In this document: one piece after another, positions 16,908 to 26,364 of the stretch | How positions within the stretch are numbered: the stretch's first letter is position 1 | Layout: every line of letters begins with the position of its first letter | NCBI RefSeq assembly: GCF_002163675.1 | Contig: NZ_CP019334.1 | Span: 3,391,501 to 3,455,500, forward strand | DNA from: Polaribacter sp. SA4-12 | GTDB lineage: Bacteria > Bacteroidota > Bacteroidia > Flavobacteriales > Flavobacteriaceae | Length of the DNA: 64,000 nucleotides | Reading direction: 5' to 3' | The notes under the pieces: model-generated | Databases searched by the model: none | What the model was told of the DNA's origin: nothing | Seen by the model: the letters and a program-made list of their open reading frames with translations, nothing else | Made by a program: the position numbers and the translations under genes

Positions 16908-17034
16908 TGTCATTGCAAATAGAGTGAAGCAATCTATAATTTTAATTTAGATCTTTCGACTTCATTTTATTTCGCTCAAAATGACACCAAACTGTCATTT
17001 CGAACGAAGCTTTAGCGTAGTTGAGAAATCTCAG
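16908..17034. repeat. pair of REP-like intergenic repeats (TGTCATT...GAAGC type)
   Basis: Two partial units lie head to tail. One begins TGTCATTGCAAA...GAAGCAATCT and is closed by AATGACA (16978-16984). The other begins TGTCATTTCGAACGAAGC and ends GAGAAATCTC. The same family recurs at 48132. The second unit can be read in frame into the reductase gene as a false N-terminal extension. Confidence 0.7.
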
Positions 17035-17067
17035 CAAAAATTTAAGAAAATAAGAATTACAAACAAG

Positions 17068-18123
17068 ATGATTACAACAGATATACTAATTATTGGAGCA
17101 GGACCAACAGGATTATTTACAATTTTTGAAGCTGGTTTATTAAAATTAAAATGTCATTTAATTGATGCATTACCACAACCTGGAGGGCAATGTTCTGAAA
17201 TTTATCCAAAGAAACCTATTTATGATATTCCTGCATATCCAGAAATTTTAGCAGGAGATTTAACGCATAAATTAATAGAGCAAACAAAGCAATTTGAACC
17301 TGGTTTTACATTAGGAGAAAGAGCTGAAACGATAGATAAACAAGAAGATGGTACTTTTATTGTTACAACTAATAAAGGAACAAAACACCATGCTAAAATT
17401 GTTGCGATTGCTGGAGGTTTAGGTTCTTTTGAACCAAGAAAACCAGTAATTCCAAATATTTTAGATTTTGAAGATAAAGGTGTTGAGTATATTATTAAAG
17501 AGCCAGAATTTTATAGAAATAAAAGAGTTGTAATTTCTGGAGGTGGAGATTCTGCTTTAGATTGGGCTGTATTTTTATCTAATGTTGCTTCTGAAGTAAC
17601 TTTAATTCACAGAAGAAACGAATTTAGAGGAGCTTTAGATTCAGTTGAAAAAGTACAAGAGTTAAAGGATTTAGGAAAAATCAGAATGATTACTCCAGCA
17701 GAAGTAAAAGGAATTATTGGTACTGATAAAGTAACAGGTGTTTCTGTTGAGAAAAAAGGCGAAGATGCTTTTGTTGTTGATACAGATCACTTTATTCCTT
17801 TGTTTGGATTATCTCCAAAATTAGGTCCAATTGCAAATTGGGGATTAGAAATTGAGAAAAATGCGATTAAGGTAAATAACGCTTTAGATTATCAAACAAA
17901 TATTCCAGGAATTTACGCTATTGGTGATGTTAATACATATCCAGGGAAATTAAAATTGATTCTTTGTGGTTTCCACGAAGCTACTTTAATGTGTCAAAGT
18001 GCATATAAAAGAATCTTCCCGGATAAAAAATATGTAATGAAATATACTACAGTTGGTGGTGTAGAGGGTTTTGATGGTACAAAGAAGGAAGCACCAAAAG
18101 CAGTTGTAAAAGCAATTCAATAG
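17068..18123 (+). CDS. thioredoxin-reductase-like ferredoxin-NADP+ reductase
   Basis: This 351-residue FAD/NADPH flavoprotein has DILIIGAGPTGLFTIFEA for FAD, VVISGGGDSALDWAVFLS for NADP and GIYAIGDVNTYPG at the C-terminal FAD contact. It lacks the CxxC disulfide of thioredoxin reductase, which marks the YumC-type ferredoxin reductases. The start at 17068 is chosen because the 29 codons before it are repeat sequence. It very probably passes electrons to the ferredoxin encoded next, and from there to sulfite reductase. Confidence 0.9.
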   Translation: MITTDILIIGAGPTGLFTIFEAGLLKLKCHLIDALPQPGGQCSEIYPKKPIYDIPAYPEILAGDLTHKLIEQTKQFEPGFTLGERAETIDKQEDGTFIVTTNKGTKHHAKIVAIAGGLGSFEPRKPVIPNILDFEDKGVEYIIKEPEFYRNKRVVISGGGDSALDWAVFLSNVASEVTLIHRRNEFRGALDSVEKVQELKDLGKIRMITPAEVKGIIGTDKVTGVSVEKKGEDAFVVDTDHFIPLFGLSPKLGPIANWGLEIEKNAIKVNNALDYQTNIPGIYAIGDVNTYPGKLKLILCGFHEATLMCQSAYKRIFPDKKYVMKYTTVGGVEGFDGTKKEAPKAVVKAIQ

Positions 18124-18145
18124 TAAGTTTTTTGTTAGGTTTACG

Positions 18146-18153
18146 TAACTTTG
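18146..18153 (+). promoter_or_regulatory. -7 promoter element of the ferredoxin gene
   Basis: TAACTTTG matches TAnnTTTG. It would give an internal start for the ferredoxin-cysE-cysM segment. It also overlaps a TTG at 18151, which argues against that codon as the ferredoxin start. Confidence 0.5.
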
Positions 18154-18180
18154 CAGACAATATTAATAAAAGAAGGAATA

Positions 18181-18510
18181 GTGCAAGACATAAATATTAA
18201 AATCACAGACAGAAACGGTGAAACTCACGAAGTTGTAGCGCCTACAGATATGGCAATGAATCTTATGGAAGTTGTTCGTTCATACGAATTAGCAGAAGAA
18301 GGAACAATTGGTGTTTGTGGAGGAATGGCAATGTGTGCTTCTTGTCAATGTTATGTGACTTCAGAAACTGAATTACCAGAAATGTCTGATGATGAAGATG
18401 CAATGTTAGCAGAAGCTTTCAATGTAGAAGATAATAGTAGATTAGGTTGTCAAATACAAATGACACCTGCAATGGAAGGATTAGAAGTAATATTAGCACC
18501 AGAATCGTAA
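18181..18510 (+). CDS. [2Fe-2S] ferredoxin
   Basis: This 109-residue plant/adrenodoxin-type ferredoxin has cluster cysteines in GVCGGMAMCASCQCYV and a later GCQI. The chosen start is GTG at 18181, preceded by AGAAGGAAT. An in-frame TTG at 18151 lies inside the -7 box and would not be in the transcript from that promoter. Acidic stretches (SDDEDAMLAEAFNVED) suit docking to basic partners. It is the probable electron donor to sulfite reductase and is followed by cysE after 8 bp. Confidence 0.9.
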   Translation: MQDINIKITDRNGETHEVVAPTDMAMNLMEVVRSYELAEEGTIGVCGGMAMCASCQCYVTSETELPEMSDDEDAMLAEAFNVEDNSRLGCQIQMTPAMEGLEVILAPES

Positions 18511-18518
18511 GGGCTAGA

Positions 18519-19277
18519 ATGAAAGAAACAGAACAAATAGTAGCGTTTAAAAACTACAGTATGTGTTTAAGGGATGCTGTAGGTAATTTTACCAAACAAT
18601 TAATTAATAATTTGTTTGATGTAAATCATTTGTCTGAAAGTGGCCCAGAAACAAGACTTAAATTTTTAAGAATTTTAGAAAGATTATCTGTTGAAAACGG
18701 AGAAGGTTTGTGGAATGATTTTGAAGATTCTTTTGTTACTATTAGAACAAAATTAGATTTAGATGCAGCTGCTGCTGAAAAAAATGATCCTGCTGCAAAA
18801 AGTTTGGAAGAAGTTTATTTAGCGTATCCTGGTTTTTATGCAATTGCTGTACATCGTTTAAGTCATCAATTATTACAATTAGAAGTTCCTGTTTTACCCA
18901 GAATGATGAGTGAATTTGCTCACAGTTCTACAGGTACAGACATTCATCCTGGAGCAGAAATAGGAGATTCATTTCATATAGATCACGCAACAGGAATTGT
19001 TATTGGAGAATCTGCCATTATAAAATATAATGTGCAAATTTTTCAAGGAGTAACTTTAGGAGGTATTCAAGTAAAAAAGAGTTTAGCATCAACAAAAAGA
19101 CATCCAACAATTGAAAGTGGTGTTGTTATTTATGCAAATGCAACCATTTTAGGAGGTGATGTTGTTATAGGAAAAAACTCTGTAATAGGAGCTAATGTCT
19201 GTATTACTGAATCGGTTCCAGAAAATTCGATTGTTACAGTTCAATCAGAAAATAATATTTTTCAAAAAAGAAATTAG
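18519..19277 (+). CDS. cysE: serine O-acetyltransferase
   Basis: It acetylates serine with acetyl-CoA to give O-acetylserine for CysM. The 252-residue product has a helical N-terminal domain and the left-handed beta-helix of hexapeptide repeats (DIHPGAEIGDSFHIDHATG; VIGESAIIKYNVQIFQG; GVVIYANATILGGDVVIG). The catalytic His-Asp elements are in IDHATGIVIG. The ATG at 18519 is preferred because it begins just after the ferredoxin stop. It ends 4 bp before cysM, so the two are probably translated together. Confidence 0.93.
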   Translation: MKETEQIVAFKNYSMCLRDAVGNFTKQLINNLFDVNHLSESGPETRLKFLRILERLSVENGEGLWNDFEDSFVTIRTKLDLDAAAAEKNDPAAKSLEEVYLAYPGFYAIAVHRLSHQLLQLEVPVLPRMMSEFAHSSTGTDIHPGAEIGDSFHIDHATGIVIGESAIIKYNVQIFQGVTLGGIQVKKSLASTKRHPTIESGVVIYANATILGGDVVIGKNSVIGANVCITESVPENSIVTVQSENNIFQKRN

Positions 19278-19281
19278 AAAT

Positions 19282-20175
19282 ATGAAAACTAAAAGTATCA
19301 TAGATTTTGTAGGAAACACACCTTTGGTGGAAGCTCAAAATATTTTTCAAAAAGAAGGAGTTACCTTATTGTTAAAACTAGAAGGGAATAATCCTGGAGG
19401 AAGTGTTAAAGATAGAGCAGCTTATAATATGATTTCTGAAGCTTTAAAAAGAAAAAATATTAGAAAAGGAGATACTTTAGTTGAAGCAACTAGTGGAAAC
19501 ACTGGTATTGCATTAGCTTTAATGGCAAAAGTGTTGGGTGTGAATATGGTACTTACAATGCCAGAAAACTCAACGATTGAAAGAGTAAAAACAATGCGTG
19601 CTTATGGTGCTGAAGTAATTTTAACTCCTGCAGATAAAGGTATAGAAGGTTCTATCGATTATGCTTTAAAATTAAAATATAAGAAAGGATATTTTAGATT
19701 GAATCAATTTGATAATACAGATAATTCTAAAGCACATTATAAAACGACTGGACCAGAAATTTGGAGAGATACTGAAGGAACTGTTACTCATTTTGTTTCG
19801 GCAATGGGAACAACAGGAACTATAATGGGAGTTTCAGATTATTTAAAAGAACAAAATAAAGACATTAAAATTGTTGGAGCTCAACCTAAAGATGGTGCTA
19901 AAATACCGGGTATTAGAAAATGGCCAGAAGAATATTTACCAGCAATTTTTAATAGAAATAAAGTTGATGAAGTATTAGAAGTTAGTGAAGAAGAAGCTAA
20001 AGCTATGACACAAAGGTTGGCTGCTGAAGAAGGTATCTTTGCAGGAATGAGTAGTGGAGGTTCTGTAGCAACTGCATTAAAAGTAGCAAATTCTATAGAT
20101 AAAGGAGTAGTAGTAGCAATCATTTGCGATAGAGGAGACCGTTATTTATCATCAACATTATTCGAAAAAGAATAG
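19282..20175 (+). CDS. cysM: cysteine synthase B (O-acetylserine sulfhydrylase)
   Basis: It forms cysteine from O-acetylserine and sulfide. The 297-residue PLP enzyme has the Schiff-base lysine in NPGGSVKDRAAY, the phosphate/ligand loop EATSGNTGIALAL and GMSSGGSVA near 245. Its length and TMPENSTIERVKTMRAYGAEV are typical of CysM. The start at 19282 matches family N-termini (MKTKSIIDFVGNTPLV); the longer upstream frame overlaps cysE. It is the last gene before the metH riboswitch. Confidence 0.94.
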   Translation: MKTKSIIDFVGNTPLVEAQNIFQKEGVTLLLKLEGNNPGGSVKDRAAYNMISEALKRKNIRKGDTLVEATSGNTGIALALMAKVLGVNMVLTMPENSTIERVKTMRAYGAEVILTPADKGIEGSIDYALKLKYKKGYFRLNQFDNTDNSKAHYKTTGPEIWRDTEGTVTHFVSAMGTTGTIMGVSDYLKEQNKDIKIVGAQPKDGAKIPGIRKWPEEYLPAIFNRNKVDEVLEVSEEEAKAMTQRLAAEEGIFAGMSSGGSVATALKVANSIDKGVVVAIICDRGDRYLSSTLFEKE

Positions 20176-20249
20176 ATTTTACAAATACACTCTACAAATA
20201 AAAAAATAATCCTTTTCTTTGTAGTTCAGTTCATAAACTTATTGATACC

Positions 20250-20374
20250 GTTATCACGAAAGGTAGAGGGATTAGACCCGCTGAAGCCTTAGCAACCCAT
20301 TTCGTTAAGAAATAAAGGTGCTACATTCTACAGATTATCTTGAACAAGTTTCATTAATTAATCTGACAGATAAC
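20250..20374 (+). promoter_or_regulatory. SAM-I (S-box) riboswitch upstream of split metH
   Basis: The core matches the metY switch almost base for base: TTATCACGAAAGGTAGAGGG, ATTAGACCC, CTGAAGCCTTAGCAACCC, AAAGGTGCTACATTCTAC. P1 is GTTATC (20250-20255) / GATAAC (20369-20374). P4 is CAGATT / AATCTG. Only 49 bp separate it from the ATG. A small hairpin TTGATA-AAAA-TATCAA (20405-20420) ends three bases before the start, and its GATAA could compete for the P1 5' strand, so control may act on translation. That last point is inference. Confidence 0.95.
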
Positions 20375-20423
20375 AGCGAAAATTTCACTTTTCCTGATGA
20401 CATATTGATAAAAATATCAAAAA

Positions 20424-21425
20424 ATGTCAAACATATATAAAGCTTTACAAGAACGAATTTTGGTTTTAGATGGTGCCATGGGTACTATGCTACAAGCCTA
20501 TAAATTTACGGAAGAAGATTTTAGAGGAGAACGCTTTAAAGATTATCCAACTCCATTACAAGGGAATAATGACTTGTTATCAATTACGCAACCAGAAGCA
20601 ATTAAAACGATTCATGGTAAGTATTTTGAAGCAGGTGCAGATATTATAGAAACCAATACTTTTTCTGGAACTACAATTGCAATGGCAGATTACCAAATGG
20701 AAGATTTGGTATATGAACTAAACTATCAATCTGCAAAAATTGCAAAAGAAGTTGCCGTTGAATTTACGGAGAGAGAACCTCATAAACCTCGTTTTGTAGC
20801 AGGTTCAATAGGTCCAACAAATAGAACTGCAAGTATGTCTCCAGATGTAAATGATCCTGGTTATAGAGCAGTTACTTTCGATGAATTAAGAATTGCTTAC
20901 AAACAGCAAACAGAAGCTTTAGTTGATGGTGGAGTTGATTTACTTTTAGTAGAAACGGTGTTTGATACTTTAAACGCAAAAGCAGCTTTATTTGCTATTG
21001 AAGAAGTAAAAGACGAAAGAAATATTGATATTCCTATAATGCTGAGTGGTACAATTACTGATGCTTCCGGAAGAACATTATCTGGACAAACAGCAGAAGC
21101 ATTTTTAATTTCTGTTTCACACATACCTTTATTAACTGTTGGTTTTAATTGTGCTTTAGGAGCCAATTTATTACAACCGCATTTAGAAGCAATTGCAAGT
21201 AAAACTGACTTCGGAATTTCTGCACATCCAAACGCAGGATTACCAAATGCTTTTGGAGAATATGATGAAACTCCAGAAGAAATGGGAGAGCAAATTGAAG
21301 AGTATATGAAAAAGGACTTAATCAATATTATTGGAGGTTGTTGTGGTACAAGTCCTGCACACATTAGAGAAATAGCAAATGTTGCAGCAAAATATAAACC
21401 AAGACAGCATTCAGAAAAACATTAA
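20424..21425 (+). CDS. metH: methionine synthase, homocysteine-binding half
   Basis: This 333-residue protein is the N-terminal homocysteine module of cobalamin-dependent methionine synthase. The zinc thiolates are C243 (GFNCALGAN) and C306-C307 (GGCCGTSPAHI). LDGAMGTMLQ at 15-24 and ETNTF at 76-80 are family motifs. The methyl-carrier modules are encoded separately 290 bp downstream. This split arrangement is known in Bacteroidetes. It is the first gene behind the SAM-I switch. Confidence 0.95.
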   Translation: MSNIYKALQERILVLDGAMGTMLQAYKFTEEDFRGERFKDYPTPLQGNNDLLSITQPEAIKTIHGKYFEAGADIIETNTFSGTTIAMADYQMEDLVYELNYQSAKIAKEVAVEFTEREPHKPRFVAGSIGPTNRTASMSPDVNDPGYRAVTFDELRIAYKQQTEALVDGGVDLLLVETVFDTLNAKAALFAIEEVKDERNIDIPIMLSGTITDASGRTLSGQTAEAFLISVSHIPLLTVGFNCALGANLLQPHLEAIASKTDFGISAHPNAGLPNAFGEYDETPEEMGEQIEEYMKKDLINIIGGCCGTSPAHIREIANVAAKYKPRQHSEKH

Positions 21426-21433
21426 GCTTAGAG

Positions 21434-21715
21434 ATGATATTAGAAGTAGCCTTATTAAATGTAAAGAGAGGTCTTTCTGAGGATTTTGAAAATAATTTCA
21501 AAAAAGCAGAACGTATTATTTCTTCTATGAATGGATATATTTCTCATCAATTAAAGAAATGTTTAGAACAAGAAGATAAGTATATTTTATTAGTCAATTG
21601 GGAAACAATTGAAGATCACGAAATCGGATTTAGAAAATCTGATGAATACCAACAATGGAAAGAATTGTTACATCATTTTTATGAACCTTTTCCAACTGTA
21701 GAACATTATAAATAA
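21434..21715 (+). CDS. ABM-fold small protein (antibiotic biosynthesis monooxygenase family)
   Basis: This 93-residue protein has the dimeric alpha+beta barrel pattern of the ABM family: [13 protein letters not shown], a helix, [25 protein letters not shown] and a C-terminal helix with [13 protein letters not shown]. Family members include heme-degrading and quinone monooxygenases and many proteins of unknown role. It sits between the two metH halves, 8 bp after the first and overlapping the second by one base, so it is co-expressed with methionine synthase. Whether it helps cobalamin or oxidation protection is unknown. Confidence 0.8.
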   Translation: MILEVALLNVKRGLSEDFENNFKKAERIISSMNGYISHQLKKCLEQEDKYILLVNWETIEDHEIGFRKSDEYQQWKELLHHFYEPFPTVEHYK

Positions 21716-24390
21716 TGAAGATAAAGCAAACAAAATATATGAAATTGTCTGGTTTAGAACCTTTGGTTTTAAACGAGAATAGCAATTTTATTAATGTAGG
21801 AGAAAGAACGAATGTTGCAGGATCTAAAAAATTCTTACGTTTAATAAAAGAAGAAAAATTTGATGAAGCTTTAGATGTTGCTAGACATCAAGTAGATGGT
21901 GGAGCGCAAATTATCGATATTAATTTTGATGATGGTTTAATTGATGGAAAAGAATCAATGGTTCGTTTCTTGAATTTAATTGCTGCAGAACCAGATATTT
22001 GTAGAGTTCCAATTATGATTGATAGCTCTAAATGGGAAATCATTGAAGCTGGATTAAAGGTTGTACAAGGTAAGTGTGTTGTAAATTCAATTTCTTTAAA
22101 AGAAGGAGAAGAAAAATTTATTTGGGAAGCAAAACAAATAAAGCGATATGGTGCCGCTGTAATTGTAATGGCTTTTGATGAAACTGGTCAAGCAGATAAT
22201 TACGAAAGAAGATTAGAAATAGCCAAACGTTCTTACGATGTTTTGGTAAATAAAGTTGGCTTTGCATCCGAAGATATTATTTTTGATTTAAATATATTCC
22301 CAGTTGCAACAGGAATGGATGAGCATAGAAGAAATGCCATCGATTTTATTGAAGCAACACGTTGGGTAAGACAAAATTTAGAAAATGTTTCTGTAAGTGG
22401 AGGTGTAAGTAACGTATCATTTTCTTTTAGAGGAAATAACGGAGTTCGTGAAGCAATGCACACTGTGTTTTTATATCATGCAATTCAAGCAGGTATGAAT
22501 ATAGGAATTGTAAATCCTGCAATGTTAGAAATTTACGATGATATTCCTAAAGATTTATTAGAACATGTAGAAGATGTTATTTTAGATAGAAGAGAAGATG
22601 CAACTGAACGTTTATTAGATTTTGCTGAAACAGTAAAAGGATCTAAAGTTGGTAAAACAGCAGATTTATCATGGAGAGAAAATCCTTTACAAGATAGAAT
22701 TACACACGCTTTAGTAAAGGGAATTGATGCCTTTATTATTGAAGATATAGAACAAGCGAGACAAGAAGCAGCTGCACCAATTGAAGTTATTGAAGGCAAT
22801 TTAATGACGGGTATGAATGTGGTTGGAGATTTATTTGGAGCAGGAAAAATGTTTTTACCTCAGGTTGTAAAATCTGCTCGTGTAATGAAAAAAGCTGTAG
22901 GATATTTAAATCCGTTTATTGAAGCAGAAAAAGGAGATAAACAAGAACCTGTTGGTAAAATATTAATGGCGACTGTTAAAGGTGATGTTCATGATATTGG
23001 TAAAAATATTGTAAGTGTAGTATTGGCTTGTAATAATTATGAAATTGTAGATTTAGGTGTCATGGTTCCGCCAGAAAAAATCATTGAAGCAGCAATTAGA
23101 GAACGTGTAGATGCTATTGGATTATCAGGGTTAATTACACCTTCTCTTGATGAAATGGTATACTTAGCAAAAGAAATGCAACGTCAAAATTTTGAAGTTC
23201 CATTATTGATTGGAGGAGCAACGACTTCTAAAGCGCATACTGCTGTTAAGATTGATACGCAATATAATAAAGCGGTTGTTCATGTAAATGATGCATCTAG
23301 AGCAGTAACTGTCGTTGGTGACTTATTAAATAAGAAAACATCACATGAGTATGTTGCTAAAATGAAAAAAGATTATGATGAATTTAGAACTAAGTTTTTA
23401 AAACGAGGTAAAGAAAAATCATACGTTTCATTAAATGAAGCACGTAAAAGAAAATATAAAATTGATTGGCAAACATCAGAAATTGTAAAGCCAAAAGAAT
23501 TAGGGATTCAGACTTTAGAACAATTAAGTTTAAAAGAATTAGTTCCGTTTATAGATTGGAGTCCGTTTTTTAGAAGTTGGGATTTACATGGTAAATTTCC
23601 AGCTATTTTAAAAGATAAGGTTGTTGGTGAACAAGCAACAATCATGTATGATGAAGCACAAGCAATGATTAAAGAAATTATTGCCAAACAATTGTTGAAA
23701 CCAAAAGCAATTTTTGGTTTGTTTGAAGCAAATACTGTAAATGACGATGATATTTCGATTCAGAAGAAAGGAAAAGAGATTGCTATTTTTAGAACTTTAC
23801 GTCAGCAATTAAAAAAGAGAGAAGGAATACCAAATATTGCATTGTCAGATTTTATTGCTCCAAAAGAAAGTAATAAAACAGATTATATGGGTGCTTTTTG
23901 TGTAGGTATTTTTGGCGCACAAGAATTAGCAGATTCTTATAGAGATAAAGAAGACGATTATAATGCAATTATGGCGCAAGCAATTGCAGACCGTTTTGCA
24001 GAAGCAATGGCCGAATATTTACATAAGCAAATTAGAATTAAACATTGGGGTTATGGTGTTGATGAAGAGTTAACTAATGATGATTTAATTAAAGAAACTT
24101 ATAAAGGAATTCGTCCTGCACCAGGATATCCTGCGTGTCCAGATCATTTAGAAAAAGAAACAATTTGGGAATTGTTAGATGTTGAAAAACAAATAGGAGT
24201 TAAGTTAACAGAAAGTATGGCAATGTGGCCAGCAGCTGCAGTATCTGGATATTATTTTGGAAACAAAGAAGCTAAATATTTTGGTTTAGGTAAAATTACA
24301 GATGATCAAGTTACAGATTATTCAACAAGAAAAGGAATTACAAAACAAAAAGCGAGAAAGTGGTTACACCCAACGCTTGCTGAAGAATAA
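21715..24390 (+). CDS. metH: methionine synthase, folate/cobalamin/activation half
   Basis: This 891-residue protein carries the pterin-binding domain ([14 protein letters not shown] at 27-40), a helical cap, the B12-binding domain with D424-V-H426-D-I-G429, and the SAM-dependent reactivation domain ([15 protein letters not shown] near 800). H426 is the lower cobalt ligand. It works with the separate homocysteine module to methylate homocysteine from methyltetrahydrofolate. The start overlaps the stop of the ABM gene. A second ATG nine codons in (MKLSGLEPL) is an alternative. Confidence 0.96.
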   Translation: MKIKQTKYMKLSGLEPLVLNENSNFINVGERTNVAGSKKFLRLIKEEKFDEALDVARHQVDGGAQIIDINFDDGLIDGKESMVRFLNLIAAEPDICRVPIMIDSSKWEIIEAGLKVVQGKCVVNSISLKEGEEKFIWEAKQIKRYGAAVIVMAFDETGQADNYERRLEIAKRSYDVLVNKVGFASEDIIFDLNIFPVATGMDEHRRNAIDFIEATRWVRQNLENVSVSGGVSNVSFSFRGNNGVREAMHTVFLYHAIQAGMNIGIVNPAMLEIYDDIPKDLLEHVEDVILDRREDATERLLDFAETVKGSKVGKTADLSWRENPLQDRITHALVKGIDAFIIEDIEQARQEAAAPIEVIEGNLMTGMNVVGDLFGAGKMFLPQVVKSARVMKKAVGYLNPFIEAEKGDKQEPVGKILMATVKGDVHDIGKNIVSVVLACNNYEIVDLGVMVPPEKIIEAAIRERVDAIGLSGLITPSLDEMVYLAKEMQRQNFEVPLLIGGATTSKAHTAVKIDTQYNKAVVHVNDASRAVTVVGDLLNKKTSHEYVAKMKKDYDEFRTKFLKRGKEKSYVSLNEARKRKYKIDWQTSEIVKPKELGIQTLEQLSLKELVPFIDWSPFFRSWDLHGKFPAILKDKVVGEQATIMYDEAQAMIKEIIAKQLLKPKAIFGLFEANTVNDDDISIQKKGKEIAIFRTLRQQLKKREGIPNIALSDFIAPKESNKTDYMGAFCVGIFGAQELADSYRDKEDDYNAIMAQAIADRFAEAMAEYLHKQIRIKHWGYGVDEELTNDDLIKETYKGIRPAPGYPACPDHLEKETIWELLDVEKQIGVKLTESMAMWPAAAVSGYYFGNKEAKYFGLGKITDDQVTDYSTRKGITKQKARKWLHPTLAEE

Positions 24391-24393
24391 GAT

Positions 24394-24630
24394 ATGAAAT
24401 TTATAGAATTACATTTAGGAAGTTATATTATTTCTCATGGTTATGATAAAAATAACAACGAGATAATAGTTCACATTCCTGCAGATAATTTTGCGAAGAA
24501 ACTAATTGCAGTTTCACGAATTAAATCTTTAAGTGAAAAATATGTTCTAACCGATTATGTAGATGGAAGATGGATCTATTGGGAATATAAAGAAGATTTT
24601 GAAGAAGTGAAAAAGTTACTAAACAAGTAG
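24394..24630 (+). CDS. hypothetical protein, 78 residues
   Basis: I do not recognise this protein. It starts three bases after metH and is likely co-transcribed. It has alternating beta and charged segments (FIELHLGSYIISHGYD; NEIIVHIPADNFAKKLIAVSRI; DGRWIYWEYKEDFEEVKKLLNK), no signal peptide and no membrane segment. The pattern looks like a small soluble alpha+beta domain. Its stop codon runs straight into the dispersed element. Confidence 0.65.
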   Translation: MKFIELHLGSYIISHGYDKNNNEIIVHIPADNFAKKLIAVSRIKSLSEKYVLTDYVDGRWIYWEYKEDFEEVKKLLNK

Positions 24631-24714
24631 CGTTAGCGATTGAAACGGCATCCTTTTTGCCTTTTCAGCAAAAAGATATAGTGAAAAGCGCGACCCTTTT
24701 GGGGAACGTCCAAA
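24630..24714 (-). repeat. structured intergenic element, copy 2 of 3 (long form, reversed)
   Basis: On the minus strand it reads GGACGTTCCCC, AAAAGGGTCGCGC, TTTTCACTATATCTTTTT, a loop, then AAAAAGGATGCCGTTTCAATC and GCTAACGC. It contains a segment (CCCCAAAAGGGTCGC) missing from the other two copies. The boundary is exact against the preceding gene, whose TAG stop overlaps the element's first base. Confidence 0.8.
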
Positions 24715-24784
24715 AAATAAAATACAATAATAACACAAAACACCCGCAACAGTTTCTCTCCTTTGGAGGGATTAAGGGAGGCTT
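24715..24784 (+). promoter_or_regulatory. leader of metF with repeat-derived ribosome binding site
   Basis: TCTCCTTTGGAGGGATTAAG and GGAGGCTT directly precede the ATG. The GGGAGG is an unusually strong Shine-Dalgarno sequence for this phylum. The CTCCTTTGGAG dyad belongs to another common flavobacterial intergenic repeat. Confidence 0.4.
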
Positions 24785-25741
24785 ATGAAAGTTACAGATC
24801 ATATTAAAAATGCAAACGGTAAAACGTTATTTTCTTTTGAAGTAATACCGCCAAAAAAAGGAAAAAATATTCAAGATTTATATAATAATATAGATCCATT
24901 AATGGAATTTAATCCACCTTTTATAGACGTAACAACTTCTAGAGAAGAGTATGTTTATTTAGATAAAGGAAACGGACTTTTAGATAAAAGAATTACTAGA
25001 ATGCGTCCTGGAACTGTTGGTATTTGTGCTTCTATTATGCATAAATATAAGGTAGATGCTATTCCGCATTTATTGTGTGGTGGTTTTACAAAAGAAGAAA
25101 CAGAATATGTTTTGGTAGATTGTCATTATTTAGGATTAGATAATGTGATGGCTTTGCGTGGAGATTCTATGAAAGATGAGCCATATTTTAAGCCCGTTAA
25201 AGGAGGAAATGCTTTTGCTACGGAATTGGTGGATCAAATTTCGAATTTAAATCGTGGTAAATATTTACATGATGATGTAAATGTCGAGCATCATTCAGAT
25301 TTTTGTATTGGTGTTGCAGGATATCCAGAAAAACATATGGAAGCTCCGTCTTTAGTATCAGATTTAAGACGTTTAAAGGAGAAAGTTGATGCTGGTGCCG
25401 ATTATGTGGTAACTCAAATGTTTTTTGATAATAATAAATATTTTGAGTTTGTAAAAGCGGCAAAAGAAATAGGAATTAATGTGCCAATTATACCGGGAAT
25501 TAAACCAATTGCAGTTAAAAGACATTTGCAAATATTGCCTCAGGTATTTAAAATAGATTTGCCACAAGATTTAATTGATGCTGTAGATGGTTGTAAAGAC
25601 AATAAAGCGGTAAGGCAAGTTGGTATTGAGTTTGCGATACAGCAATCTAAAGAGTTAAAAGCAGCAGGAGTTCCTGTTTTGCACTATTATTCTATGGGTA
25701 AAAGCGATAATGTACAAGCGATAGCTTCTGAGTTATTTTAA
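24785..25741 (+). CDS. metF: 5,10-methylenetetrahydrofolate reductase
   Basis: This FAD enzyme makes the methyltetrahydrofolate used by the MetH proteins. The 318-residue product has FSFEVIPPKKGKNIQDL at the N-terminus (the catalytic glutamate is in SFEV), VMALRGD near 122, CIGVAGYPEKH, and TQMFFDNNKYFEF with PIIPGIKPI. It is the last gene of the methionine series and is followed by a strong terminator. Confidence 0.96.
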   Translation: MKVTDHIKNANGKTLFSFEVIPPKKGKNIQDLYNNIDPLMEFNPPFIDVTTSREEYVYLDKGNGLLDKRITRMRPGTVGICASIMHKYKVDAIPHLLCGGFTKEETEYVLVDCHYLGLDNVMALRGDSMKDEPYFKPVKGGNAFATELVDQISNLNRGKYLHDDVNVEHHSDFCIGVAGYPEKHMEAPSLVSDLRRLKEKVDAGADYVVTQMFFDNNKYFEFVKAAKEIGINVPIIPGIKPIAVKRHLQILPQVFKIDLPQDLIDAVDGCKDNKAVRQVGIEFAIQQSKELKAAGVPVLHYYSMGKSDNVQAIASELF

Positions 25742-25789
25742 AACGTACGATTTATATAAACTATCCTTTTTGTAATAATGGGGAGTTGA

Positions 25790-25848
25790 AATAAGAATTC
25801 ATTAAAAAAGAACATTTGTTTGTCGCTTTTTTAATGAATTTCTTATTT
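25790..25848 (+). terminator. terminator after metF
   Basis: Long inverted repeat AATAAGAATTCATTAAAAAAG / CTTTTTTAATGAATTTCTTATT with a 15-nt loop. It closes the sulfur superlocus. Confidence 0.75.
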
Positions 25849-25894
25849 GTACTTATAAGTAGTATTTATAGACAAATAAGAAAAAGTAATTTTT

Positions 25895-25930
25895 TTGAAA
25901 ACTACAAAATAAATAAAATGATTACTTTTG
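25895..25930 (+). promoter_or_regulatory. trxA: promoter of thioredoxin
   Basis: TTG at 25895-25897 and TACTTTTG at 25923-25930 (TAnnTTTG). The spacing of 25 bp is slightly long. The start codon lies 38 bp beyond the -7 box. Confidence 0.5.
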
Positions 25931-25968
25931 TATTTCAAAACTGAAATAACAAATTAAAAATATAAAAA

Positions 25969-26286
25969 ATGGCATTAGAAATTACAGACGCAAACTTTGA
26001 GGAATTAGTATTAAAATCTGACAAACCAGTATTAGTTGATTTTTGGGCAGCATGGTGTGGACCATGTAGAATGGTAGGGCCAATTGTTGATGAAATTCAT
26101 GCAGAGTATGATGGTAAAGCTATTGTTGGTAAAGTAGATGTTGATGCTAATCAGGAATTTGCAGCAAAATATGGCGTACGTAATATACCAACTGTTTTAA
26201 TCTTTAAAAATGGTGAAGTTGTAGATAAACAAGTAGGTGTTGCACCTAAAAATGTTTACACTGGTAAAATTGATGCTGCTATATAA
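25969..26286 (+). CDS. trxA: thioredoxin
   Basis: This 105-residue cytoplasmic thioredoxin has the active site WAAWCGPCRM near residues 27-36 and the cis-proline segment NIPTVLIFKNGE. It could reduce CysH and other thiol enzymes, which makes its place next to the sulfur genes sensible. It has its own promoter and terminator and so forms a single-gene unit. Confidence 0.96.
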   Translation: MALEITDANFEELVLKSDKPVLVDFWAAWCGPCRMVGPIVDEIHAEYDGKAIVGKVDVDANQEFAAKYGVRNIPTVLIFKNGEVVDKQVGVAPKNVYTGKIDAAI

Positions 26287-26311
26287 ATAGTATTTACATT
26301 TTAAATAAGAT

Positions 26312-26342
26312 AAAGGTTTGGCTAACGTCAAACCTTTTTTTA
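26312..26342 (+). terminator. terminator after trxA
   Basis: AAAGGTTTG-N8-CAAACCTTT followed by TTTTT, a textbook intrinsic terminator. Confidence 0.9.
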
Positions 26343-26364
26343 TTTTTAGTACTTTGGTACTAGA

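Noticed and set aside
16981..17067. N-terminal extension of the ferredoxin reductase
   Set aside because: These 29 codons are a dispersed intergenic repeat read in frame; family proteins start at MITTDILIIG.
18151..18180. Upstream TTG start for the ferredoxin
   Set aside because: The TTG is the end of the TAACTTTG promoter box, so it would not be in the transcript from that promoter. GTG at 18181 has a better upstream AGAAGGA.
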